NCBI GenBank assembly: GCA_035222895.1
Contig: JAVYIG010006859.1
Span: 1-64,000, forward strand
Direction: 5' to 3'
Length of the DNA stretch: 64,000 nt
From: Strongylocentrotus droebachiensis
Lineage: Eukaryota; Echinodermata; Echinoidea; Camarodonta; Strongylocentrotidae
Below the pieces are notes generated by a model. That model ran no database searches. It had not been told where the DNA came from and saw only the letters and a program-made list of their open reading frames with translations. Positions 12,201 through 25,500 of the stretch are shown here, one piece after another. The translations under genes and the position numbers were made by a program. Each line of letters starts with the position of its first letter. Position 1 is the first letter of the stretch.

Positions 12201-15200
12201 AAAAAGTGAAGCCTTCCCATTAGGGGCCCAATGGATAGAGACTAGTTCACACAGGCTAGTGAATTTAGGTTATACTATAAATGAGTGTTGTACAACATAA
12301 TGAGGGAGTGTTAACACAGCCGGATGAATTTATACAGGCTTCTCCATCACTACAAAAAAAAAATTGGGTTAGGGCTTTAATAGTCTGGTGGATTTACAAC
12401 CTTCTACTTGGATGAATACAAAATATAGACAGACTTGTTGGAGTCGGTGCTAAGAGCTAATGAATAATGGAAGAGCTTCAGGGTACTACTCGGAACTCCG
12501 AGGGGCTATAAATGAGGCTTAAGAAATCCTCTTCATTCCTTCTCTCCCCCCCCCCCCCCCCCCCCTCTCGCTGTCTGTGTGTGTGTGTGTGTCTCTCTCT
12601 CTCTTTCTCTCTCCCACTTCAATCTCAATCTTTTTGCCTGTCTCTCTCTATCTCTCTCTCTTTCTCTCTCCCTTAATCTATTACTCTGTCTCTCTGTCTC
12701 TATCTCTGTCTCTCTGTGGTTTCTGTCTCTTTTAACCTCCTTTCATTGTATTTGTACCTTTTATTCGTTCGTTCTCCCTCTCTTTTTCGTTCCTTGTAAT
12801 TCTTTCTCCATCTCTCACGGTCTATTATTTTTCCTATACATCTTTTCCTTCCTTCATTCTTATTATCCTATGCAAATTTCCCCTAGGATTCATTTCAATT
12901 TTCTTGTCAATCTTCCTAAAAGAATTTAGTATTACTTTAAAAATGTATAATTCAATGTTGGTCTTTCCCCAATCATCTTGTTTTTCCTTTCAATTGTTCT
13001 TTCTTTATCATCATCCTATCCCTACTCTCTTTCTTTCTTTCTTTCTCTTTCCTGAGATAATACTTACGTCTTGATGTTTTCTTGATACTGAACGCTATCT
13101 GATGGCTGGTTGTACATGGGCTGTGTGGCAAAAAAAAAGAAGATAACAATTACGATTTTGGTAGCTTTCTTCGCCTCTTTGCACAGTCACTTATTTGCCA
13201 CACGTGTGATTATGTACAAAATGATAGCCACCTATTGACGGAAGAAGTACTTGTGCAACACAATGGCTTTGGCAAATAACCAATTACCAATTTCCATTAC
13301 AACACTTGTAACACAAAAATTGATACATGGGACTACACATAAAATGTGGCATGAAAGTTTGGTCCGAACTTTTCAGCTATTTCTCAACATATTTCAAGTA
13401 AGAGGGCTTTCGAAGAGCAATATTTTTCAGAGGACATTTCTACCATGATTCCTACTTAACTGACATGAAATAAGATGGAGAAACTTCACAATTTATTTTA
13501 AATTTTTCATAAGATAAACCTTCTTTTTGATGAGTGGACTACTTACCAGCTCGTTCATGGGACCAAGGTTGTTGAGGACTTTATGCGCTGCTTCAGCTTT
13601 CCTCTGAAATATTCAACCAATATATACTGCATAAATCAAAATTTGAATAGAAATACAGTCATATTCATAATTAATGGATAGTGGTCAACACATTGAGAAC
13701 CCTAAAAAGCTTGTAACTCTTTACTTGCTATGGAAAAAACATCAACACAAGATTGCTAATAATGAGTATGTGATACACATAAATTGTTTGTGTGACAAAA
13801 GAAGCCTGCAGCGGTCCAATGTTGTTCTTTCTGTCAACGGAAGCATGTAAAGGGTTAACAAAGTTTTGAGCTTTTAGCAGAGCTCATCAGCCCTTCTCAT
13901 AGCCCTTATGCTTATGGAAGGACACATGGTATCATCCTGAAAACCTAATCTATGAAGACTGCTCAGGCTTTCTTGTCACCAACATAAATCAAATGATCTT
14001 GTTTATTCTTCTTTAAAATATTTCCTTCAAACGATTGTTTGTTATATGGTAAATGGGTACCTGGTAGGAATTAATTCCTTAAAATGCTGGCGCGCCATAA
14101 TGGCAGCCATGCTACAGCTGGAGTTATGGTTGTGGAGCACCAGGAGTGTCAAGTTTGACAGACATGAGCGCTGTACAAGAACCTGCTATTATTATTATTA
14201 TTGAGATAGATATAAATTCTTTCATTATTTGTGATAAAAATGCAGTCACTTTAGAGATTTTCCCTAAGGATGGATTTAAAAAGGAGTGGTTCATAAATGC
14301 ACCGGAAAGAAGTCATGGTTATAAATGCATTTTTTCTCACAGACAGCATGCCATACACACTAATCGTCCATACAATGAATGGTGAGTCTCTATGTGACCG
14401 ATAAGTCTCTCTTCATTTACAAGAGAACTTGCGGTTTCAACGAGCCGTCGGGAGGCTTTCAACCATTTAAGAAAGGACCTTCCATCAACCACAGGCTCTG
14501 GCTAATTAATCTCATCCACCACATTGATTTGTAGAAAGCCATTTGCAAGTCTTGTGCATCATCTCCTCTGGCTATTCCAAAGACTGCTTAAAGGTACTAC
14601 TCAAAGATTTTGGCACGGTCTCGAAAGTGGTTGGCTAAGTCATCTGCCTTACAATGTTAAAAGGAAGTACAATCCTTGTCGGTTATAAAATATGTGATCC
14701 AATGTGAGGTAGAGAGAAAAAGTTATAAATGAGTCGATTTTTCATAAGATCCTTTTCTTACTGATATGAGTAACGCTATAACCATGAATAACGGTCTTGC
14801 AAGAAGGATCTTCCACAGAAATTCCTTGAGATTGTCACCTTCCAAATCGTCTGTTATGGAGCCAGAAGGGCGTTAACACATAAGCTTTAACACAGAGTTG
14901 ATACCCTTGCTTCTCTTAAAGTTCTGGACCGATATACAAGTATTTTAAAGCTTAATCAAATGTAGGAGCATTAAAAAATACCTTATTTTCTGCATAGATA
15001 ATCTGTATGATATTCTGCTGTTTGGGCTCACTCCCAAATGCTGGTGATAAAGGCTTGTCGGTGTCTATCGGACGGGCAGCTCTTTGCTCCAGCTCTTGCT
15101 GCAAGGGTTAGAGGAAGACAATGATGAATTTCATTAAATAAAATATTTATTCCATATCTTCTCATCTCTATTCATATATGTCATCATTGCATTTCCAATC

Positions 15201-17795
15201 TCTCTCCTTCACTTACACCTCCTTCCACTTTCTCTCCTTCTTGCCCTCTTCCTTCTTCATTTTTCTTCAACTCTCATTGTCTCATCCACTTAACATTGGT
15301 CTTCCTCTTTTCCTCCCTTCTCTCTATCTCTTTTGCTTTCTCTTCATTTCTCACCATCTCTCACCTCTACTGTTCTTCTTCATCCATCCCCCTTCTTCCA
15401 AATTATTTTGAGCATGCTCATCATCTACCTCTTTTATCTTCTCTTACTATCTATCCTTCCTTCTTCATCCTCATCCTTCTCACCTGTTGCTTCTTGAGTT
15501 TGCTGATCTGCAAATCTAGTTTCGCAATCTCCCCCATCGACCCCGTCTTTCAACTAGAACTTTTTCTTTTCCTCTGTGATCTCCTTGTATCTTTCTCCCT
15601 CTCTTGCTAAAATCTGTACCCCTCTTTTTTCTAATCCCTACCTAATCCAAAGCTCTTTGTGCCCATCTCACCCGTTTCTTCTTGAGTTTGGAGATCTGTG
15701 ACTCCACCTTAGCAATCTCCCTATCCACCTCGTCCATGGATGATATCAGGCCCTCCCTCGAGATCTACCCCTTGCTAATCTGTACCCCTCTTCTTTTCTA
15801 ATCCCTACCTAGTCCAAAGCTCTTAATCCCTATCTCTCCATCATCTCACGTGTTTCTTTTTGAGCTTGGAGATCTGTGACTCCACCTTGGCAATCTCCCT
15901 ATCCACCTTGTCCATGGATAATATCAGGCCATCCTTGGAGATCTTGTTGGTCGTCTCCTGGTCGCATGGCGTCGGAGATATGTTCTCCACCTTGGGCATA
16001 AAAGGAGCCTCCTGCAGAAAAAGGGTGAACAAACATTTGAGACATTTCAGGTTTTGATCCAAATGATTTTAACACAAGTATATTACAAAAAATACCTCTG
16101 TGGTTGTTGATCACCCCCTCTGCAGGTTCATCTTTTGTTTTAATGCTTTTATATTTGATTTTAAGTTATATCTGTGTAAATAAATTATATTGAAATTGAA
16201 ATTATTTCTCTGTCTCGCATACATACAGACTACAGAGATATATTGTTAAATCTCCTTTTTCAACAAAAAAACATGACAAGTTTTCAATTAACGACTATTT
16301 TCTGAATTATTTTTACTTTTTACAAACAAAAAGTTATGTATCTATTCATTTTTCTCCATGCTATAGTTGTTGAAAGGAACCTTTAAACCCCATATCATAA
16401 ATAAAGAAACTGATACCAGACAGGCTAGGTTCTCAGTATGACCGCAGACAAGGACTCTGTCTAGCCTCTTACAAAGAAAGTGGACAACATACTGGTCTGA
16501 GAATGTTTCATGCCACTTAAAAACTCAATTACCATCCAACATAATTTTAAGGAGATCTCAAAGAATGATGAATCAGTAAACATTCCACATCAAGAATTGA
16601 GCAAGTGCTCTTTTATCCTCTTATCAGATTACCCCTCTTTTAAATAATACCACAACAACATTTGTTTGGATAATGAATTTATTGTATATTTGTCTATTAA
16701 AGGACCACTTCAGAAAAATATGGAAGAGTTCTCTCTGAATTGCTCTCGTCAATAAAAATGAAGCCTTTTCTCTCTCTGAACAGTTACAAGAACAACAATT
16801 TATAATAATACTAAAATAAAATGCTGCATCAGTACTACAATGTCCAAAGTACCTTCAAATTCAATACTGCTGTTAATTACAGAGTTAAATGGACAGGGCA
16901 AGCTCCTTTTCCAGGTTTCAACGCAACATGGTTATTACCTTTTTGCTTACAAATAATTGTATTCCCAAGCAAAAGGCACAAACAGATGCAAAGAAAGTTG
17001 AATTCACATTCTCATTCTGTCCAAACAAAGTCTAAAATGTCAATATATTGTTAGTAGGATTTTACTTTTATCTCTCCTTTTTTTTTTTTTTTTTTTTTTT
17101 TTTAATCTATCCTTACATTACGCAACTAAAAAAGAGAAAAACGTTGACCAAAGATCTTGTTCGCGCCCTTGTGATGAATGGAAAAGTGGATGGGTTGTGA
17201 TCCCCCCCCCCCCCCTGCATTCCACACACCGCAACTTCCATGACCCAAAAACGATATCAAAGGATATTTTGATTCAATCATCTCTACCTCTATTGGCGGA
17301 CAATAGAATAGATGTATTAGTAACCTTGGGTAGTAAATTGCAACTGTGATGAATCAACATTTTGCTGTGTATCATGAATACAAGGCCACCTGCAAACCGC
17401 GATTCCGGGTTCTGAACGGCTGCCAACTTTCACACTGGCCTGTGCAGAAGCAAAGGCAACATTCAACATCGACCTTGGATATTTTTACGGGTTAAAATCA
17501 ACAACAAAAACAAGAAATTAATGGTTTGAAGTCAAGAGAAAATAAAGCTCCACCAACGTGAGGTGAAAGCCTCTGAAAGTGAAAGTGTTGTTCAAGGATG
17601 CAGACATAAGGAGGATTGAGAAGTAATTCTAGCTCTTACAGCTGAATTCCTTAAAAAATTATGACAATGCTATAATTTTCTATCCCCATTAATTGGTAGC
17701 CTTCTAACGCAATCAAGTACTATTCATTTTAAGTTTCCAGCTCTTTTATATTTGAACGTACTTCCTCTTTCTCCCCCCGCCCCAAAAATAAAAAA

Positions 17796-17826
<31 letters not shown>

Positions 17827-20800
17827 TAAAATAAAAGGTAAAACATCATTGGCCTTAGAAGATAGCTCACAACAATTTTCATTCTCTCCCTTTAAAAAGT
17901 TCTTAGCTTGAAGCTCAGCCATAAAAATGAGTGCATTTCTCAAGAAAATAAAAACTGAACACCCTACAACAACATTGATTCTGTGCAGTATTGTTACACG
18001 TACATCAGATGTCATCAGTGAGAAGCAACGGCCAAACTTCTACAACACCAATGGGAAAGGAACATTGCAATACTCAAACAACAGAAGACAGACTTTGATG
18101 CAAATTTCCTGTTGAGCTCGAAACCCAACATGGATCGATTTTTGGCAGAGCAAAACATTCCTCACCCTACGGAAACATGACCCGACCCAGCGACTGCTTC
18201 CTGTGTTGAGCTCAGCCATCACGCTGGCTTTGCTTCGGCACTTCTTCCTGTGCCTGTTCCTGTCCCAATAGTACTGCAACCCGTGTCTGTGATGCATCAA
18301 TTGTTTTCTGTTCCTTTCTCGTATGTGTTTAGATTTTGTTTTTCTTCTTGTCCTTGACTTGTTAATAATGTAGCTTTGCACCATGACAAAAAGATTTTAA
18401 AGCTGAGCCTTGTATGTATTACCTTTTAAACAATGTCATAATATCGCAGTATCGCAATATTGAAAAGAAGCTTTCGCATTTAGCTGTCTGACCAATACAA
18501 AAAATCTTCCTGAAGAGGTGTTTGTTCATGTTTTTGTTTTTCACTTTTTTCATCATTGTAAAACTTTTTATTTCTTTTGTTACATGTTATGCAACAAAAC
18601 CAACAGAAATGTGTGTTATAAGATAAACACATCAGTAAGAAACATTAGAAGGTCCATCCCATATTACTGACCAACGTGTTTTTCTTAAAACCTTTTCATA
18701 TCCCCAACTCCTATAGAGCTGATTTCAAAGAAAACAATACCTCTGGTGTCCACTCCCCCTTATCCTCAATTTACCCCCCAACCCCCCCCCCCCTCATGTC
18801 TAGAGTGGAGTTTGCAAACTATTTCGCAAACAACCGTTAACCCATTCCATGCAGCATGTTTTTCCTCATAACACATCATCTCTAAAGGTGTCTGATATGT
18901 AAAACGAACAAACAGTATTCCAGGGGTTAATACCTTCTTGATTTCCTGCTGCTGTACCGGCATCACCTGGGGGCTGTTACCCAGGGGCACGGGCCGTACG
19001 GGCTTGTGGTCCATGTCTCCCATGGTCAAGCGAGGGCGCTTCGGTGCTACCACCTCCGATGCCGACGCCTGCTGGCTACTGGATGCCCTGACTGGTTCAA
19101 ACTGCCGGTGGTAGACAAGGCCCCTGTAATACATGGAATTGAACAAAAGAGAAAAGGGGGGAATTTGAATTAATACCATGAGCAAAATTTATGTTTAGAT
19201 GTTTAGAAATGCATTTAGGCAAGACATCCTAAGATGCTACCCTGAAATTCATTGAGTAGTAGACATGGTTCTGCAGCCTTCAGGACAACACATTAAATTG
19301 CAATTACTATAATTGGTAAATTCATAATTTTCTATGAAACATGTATATATGACATCCCCAGATGATGCTGTAAATAAATCTGGTATCCTCATACAATGCT
19401 TCATGAAAACAGGTTCATTTCATATCACTATAATTGGCAAGTGTACATGTATACAAAAAAACAGACATACAGGTCCCTAAAGTATGCACTGTTAATATTA
19501 TGAAAATTATATATATATTTATTCATATAATAATACGCAAAATGCAATTAGAATCAATGTAGTATTACCCCTAAAATATGAAAAATACTTAATCAAATAT
19601 TAAAAGAATGTCAGATGTAATGTATTTTGAAGTTCAAGTCCCTGGATGAACCTAAAGCCCTGTTCCTAAAGCCCTGTTCACATATATGACATATTTAATT
19701 ATCTCACAAAACCACCATATGCAGCAAAGTAACATGACATACGAAACATTATGCTCTTGACAATTCTGTATCTTGTTACAGACAAATAAGTAGGCCTATG
19801 CTATTAAAAGAGCCTTTGGTGTATGCATATGCTTTATTTTCACCCAACTTATGGCTCACTTGTGACTTGTGAGTAAAACGGTTTCATTTTTGCAAGGGCA
19901 GATGCTTTTTTAAAGCGGATTAATTTATCATGTGTGAACAAGGCCTAACCCTACTTCATGTTGACATCTTGTTCGTATGAATACAGCCCTAGACAATCAA
20001 GAAGGAAACTCGAGCAGACTGGAAAATTTGCAAACATGCTCAGACATAAAATTAATTAAAATTTCTCATATTACTAGAGGTTGAGCACATAAAATTGTCA
20101 AGTTCCAGGCAAGTTTGTTCGGAAATTGCTCCTACTTGAAATTCTGTGGTTGTTCATACATGTATGTACATAGCATTATTTCCCTCTTTATCTCTTTTAT
20201 TCTTTCCTACTCTCACCCCCCCCCCCCCATCTCTCTCTCTCTCTCTCTCTATTTCTCTCTCATGACCTAATCCTCTCTTTGTCTCCGTCCATTTGCCTCT
20301 CTCTCTCTTTGTTATCTTCATTCCTTCGATTCTTTAATTAATGATATTTCATTTCCGCACAAGCAATAATCAACAGTGATTTGCAAGCAGCAGTATGATA
20401 CATGACAAGATTGTTATATCATCAACATTACTTTACTGGCATCATTTGCGATGAACTTAAATCATACAAATCAGTGTTCTTTTTCAATTTGTTTTTGTTG
20501 TCGATTGTTCATTTATGAATTTGTTTGTTTGCTTGTTTATTTGTCTGTCTGTTCATTGTTTTTATTTTTCTATCTTAATGAAGCCAAATGATTCGGCCTT
20601 GTTTCACGAAACCGTCACGAGTACAGGTTCATGGACATCCCATTGAAACGTGTGTATTAAAAATTAACACGCATTTCAGTGGGATGTCGGCGAACTTCTG
20701 CTTATGACGGTTTCGTGAAACGATGCCTTGGTATCCATATGGCTTACTGCCTATGCTCTGATAATGGAAAGGGTCATAGGAAAACCTGATCCGTCCCTTT

Positions 20801-22481
20801 AAAAGCTGGGTACATATTTTACTAAACCTCTTACATGATGCAACCACAAAGTGTGCAAAATAATTTACGTCAACCTAAAAGATGACGTGATCACTTGCTA
20901 TTCAAACACATGCAGGAATCGTGCCATAATTGATAGCACTCTGCTTTACCAGCATTAAAATGAGCCTACTTTGTCTTTGATAAACAAGAGAATGTTAGCG
21001 ACGGAGAAGAAACACAATCTAATTTAAATTCGATATATCCACAAACAAAAAGAATATTACCAATAGAGAATGAAGATAATTACTTAATAGAGAAACTCAT
21101 TAAATGAATTAAACTCTACTCTCATAAATAAAATAAAAAGAGACAACTACTTGTAGAGAATAGATGCGATTACTCTACCGAGAAGCTCCATTGTATAAAT
21201 TAATAATAAGAATACTTTCATAAACAAGAGAACATTAATGACGCAGAACAGAAACAATAGATGTGATGGAGCGAGACACTCATTTCATAGACAATGTAGT
21301 TTTATCTCTTGACAGATAATAGAAATACATAATTATCTGATGGAAAAGCTATTCCAATACATTTAAAGAGAAGGTTGAGTTCTGGGAAGAGGTGAAAAAC
21401 TATTTGTGAGCGTTATCATTGTTATTATGCAAGTGTGGAAGAACATCAGATAAAAACATGTTCCCTAAAAAGCATGGCTCTTCAAATGCCTTCATATATC
21501 ATGTAACATCGTAAAAATCAAGACAGATTTTTACGCCACGTGTTAGTGTATAGTCCCATATACATCTTTCTGTGTACAGTGTTTGTAACTTTACCAAGAC
21601 TTTGCCAAATTTCTTATCATTTTGATGATTCCAGGACCTTGCAATACACACAAATACTTATATGCTAGATGATCAACCTTTTCTGGTCGAATACACAACG
21701 TTTCTTTCACAATGCAATCGCATGACCAGAACTCAACTTCATCTTTAACCCTACTTTAAAAAGAGACCATTAGTGATGGATGCCTAAAGAGTCTAGGAAG
21801 CTATTTCTCAATCTAATAAGTGGCCGAGAGTGGTTTAGAAGGTAATATATAATTGAACAGAAGATTAATGTGTTGTGCATGTTTATCAGCATCTTGAATG
21901 TACAATGATGAAGTGACTCTTTTCCCAGGGAAAATCACAAATACCCTACTCTTTGTGTAACAAATATTGATTGCATTTCGTTGTTCAATATAACAATTAA
22001 TATATATATTCACCTAAAATGCAAAATGCTGCATTAGTGAAATAGATCATCAGTAATCACATACAGAAAATTCATAATTTGTCAGTTCATATATCTTATT
22101 ATTTTGAATGACGGAGCATGCAATATTTGTATAATATCGAATGTATCGTTTTCAAATTTACATTTTGTAAGTTACGAGCAATTCAGCAGTCCATTGTCAT
22201 TCGAAAATTATAAACTACCCGGTATGAATAATAATTTCATAAATAAAATTATAAATCAATTAGCATTTTTGGGTTATATGTTAATTCCTTTAAATGTCAC
22301 TATGTACCATGATATGTTCATGTAACAATAGCATTTTGATTAATTTAGTTCTACATTAAAATGTCCCTTCGCCTCTATTTCTAAATTTATTTCAACAACT
22401 CTGTTAACCATGCTCATCTACACACGTATATAGAGTTCAAACAAACAGGACGACCTTGCGTGACTTTCTTCGTTTCTCTCC

Positions 22482-22526
<45 letters not shown>

Positions 22527-25500
22527 TTCTCTCTCTCTCCATCTTCTCTCTATCTATCTCTCTCTCTCTCTCTCTTGACTTCACTTCCTCCTTACACCAC
22601 TCAGACTTCTTACAGCCTTGTCAGAACTTATCATTAGCAAGATTTCATTAAAAAAAGGCCCTAATATGTAGCCATGGAAACTAATAACTAAACCGAGAGG
22701 CCATTCATATCTGCCCTGAATTATGCAGGAGGAAAAAAATACTAATAAAAATGAATAATTGCACCTTGAGACAGGAATGACAACAAAAAAACAGAAATAT
22801 GAAAAAAAGAAAAAACAATTTACACTCAATACCTAAAAATGGTGAAAGAATATTGTTTCATATGTCATATTATTTTATGACATATGAAACAATATTCTTT
22901 CTTCCCTATAATATATTTTAAGATTTGCTTATATCCTTGTTATTTTGTACGTTACCATGAACATATAGGAACAATGTGAATAACAGCTTTGGCTGATATT
23001 GTTATCCTGTATAAATATTTTAAAATAAATAAACAAATAAATAAATATATGTCTTCTGTAACTAAATTACAAATTTGTAAACAACAGTGGTCTCTATTCT
23101 ATTTTCAGACCCAGTCTGAGATTGACTGTCCACGTATCTGCAGAAAAACAAATGAATTACGAAACATTGCATTTCCATAATAGTCCATTAGATGGGGTGT
23201 GTCGATGACTGTCTATTAGAATGATGATAATACTGGAAATCTGAACAAATCTGGAAAACGAACAAAAGACCTCTGGATTCGACATTTATCTTCTGGCCAA
23301 ATCTGAGAAATCTGAGATTGATTGATTACTGTTTATCCAAAATAACAAATTAATCATGAAACATTGGATTTCAAATAATAATAAATAATAAAAACGTTAC
23401 CGGTACTTAAAAAGTGCTTACCACCGAAGTCATTAAGCGCTATCAAAGTATAATAAGGGGGAAGGGGAAGGTGATGATATTCTTTTATCATGATAGGGGG
23501 AGGGGGGGGGGGGTGCATTAATGATATTTGTTATCATGTTTACACTTCTATCACCAAATATCAAGTTGAAAGCATAGAAACCTCTGTATGCTGTCTTCTG
23601 GCAAAACACAATTGTCTTATCATTATGATAATTCTTCCATAGCAAAACAATTCTGTAAAACAAAACAAAGAACCTCTAGGCTCTATCTCCTGACCCCATC
23701 TAAGACTGACTACTGTATATCCAGAAAAAACAAAACAATGTAATTATAAAAAGCACTGCTCACATTAAAGTAAAACATGGGGGTGTCACTGCAATTCTAT
23801 TATTATGAATTCATGATGGTAACACTCCCGTAACCCGAATTGATTCTGTAAACAAAGAACCTTAGTGCCCTATCTCCTGGTCCAATCTGCGATTGACTAC
23901 AGTACACCCATGAAACCTTAGAGATTGCAATTGATTTTTTTTAAAGAATCCCACTATCCACTTGACTTGGAACATAACTTTTTTCATCTACAAAATAGTG
24001 TTTTCTGCTGGCAGGCTATTGATTTTTTCTCCTGAGCTGATTATAGGTTGATATCTAACACTCCTGACCCTGTTTCATAAAAGTTGTTATCAATAACAAA
24101 TGCTAAATTTCCAAGAAAATTTGCTCTCGGCCAATCGAATGCAAGGAATTTAGTAGCTTATAACAATTATTGTAATTTGTTATTGATTTTAAGTTTCATG
24201 AAACAGGGCCCCCGATGACAATGATCTATGGGAATGCTAGATTCTCCATTAAAAAATGCAATAATTATTGTATTAAAGGTAAAGACCAGTTATGGTCATG
24301 CGATAGAATTGTGAAAGAAATGTTGTGGAATCGATCAGAAAAGGTTGATCATCTAGCATCTAGCATCTGCAAGGTTCTGGAATCATCAAAATGATAAGAA
24401 ATTTGGCCCATTCTTCGTAAAGTTACAAGCACTATACACAGAAAGATGTATATGGGACTACCCTATATCTCTCACAGGACCATGAGAGAAACAAATTTAC
24501 CAAATATATGAATTAGTAGGCGGTTTCCCGGCAAATTTTTTATCATCATGTATTAGTCAAAACATATTCTTTCACATGATTGGTAATGAGAGCTTCCATT
24601 TCATTTTTTGAAATTGGGGCGTTACCAATACTGGTCTTTACCTTTAAGTAAATATTACATGCATGCTTATTCCTAATTTTAACAGATATTACCTATCCTA
24701 TCTTGTTAAATTGAAGATATTCCCAAATTTGGGCCTTGAAAAACATGTTTGTTTGTAATTTTACATGAACGTTACCTGTCTCTGTCAATCTGTGACTGTC
24801 CATGGAACTCGGAGAGAAGGGACGGTCTCCTTCGTATACTGGCCTGGGTGGGGGGATAGTGTAACTCAGGTCGGGGGTCGCGAAACTCCATAGGGGACAT
24901 CTCCTGCAACACAAAAAAAATAGTTTACATAACAATTATGGTCAAAATATCAACTAAAGTTGATTCAAAGGAGTATATTATTGTTTTTAACAAGGGAAAC
25001 ACTCTCGGCGGTCTCGCCTGCATAACGCAATTCAAAATGATAAACCAGAACTTCAATGACGTAGCTCTCATCCGCATCTCGCAACAACAAATATCGTAAA
25101 TTTTATGTGGTACACTTTTGAACTGGTCAAAAAATAAAAATTTGATGCCCTGGAAGGGACATAATTTCATTTCATTTGCATAAAGTACCATAAATAATCA
25201 ATGGAGCAAAATTTGTGGAATAAATTTGCATAAATTAGCATAGATAATGAATTTCACGATTCTGTGTAGAAGTTTTAAATCCCCCTCCTAGCCCTATCAT
25301 ATGAAACAATCAGAATCAAAATCGGTTGAAAAATAACGAAGAAGAAGCATTTTGAAAATCTTGATGTTGATGCCACAACAAAGTCTAAGTTTGTTGACCT
25401 TAAATGACCTTTGACCTTAACTTAGTGACCGGAAATTCTACTCACATGATTGGGTTGACTTGATAACCCTATAGTCCAAGTTTCATTGATTAAGAACTTA

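Noticed and set aside
12541..13050. Pyrimidine-rich stretch as a regulatory element
   Set aside because: Plain microsatellite and low-complexity sequence; no further structure to support a function.
15484..15770. Extra copies of exon 5 as mutually exclusive coding exons
   Set aside because: In-frame stops lie upstream in both and no acceptor with a pyrimidine tract is seen at their starts; treated as pseudo-exons.
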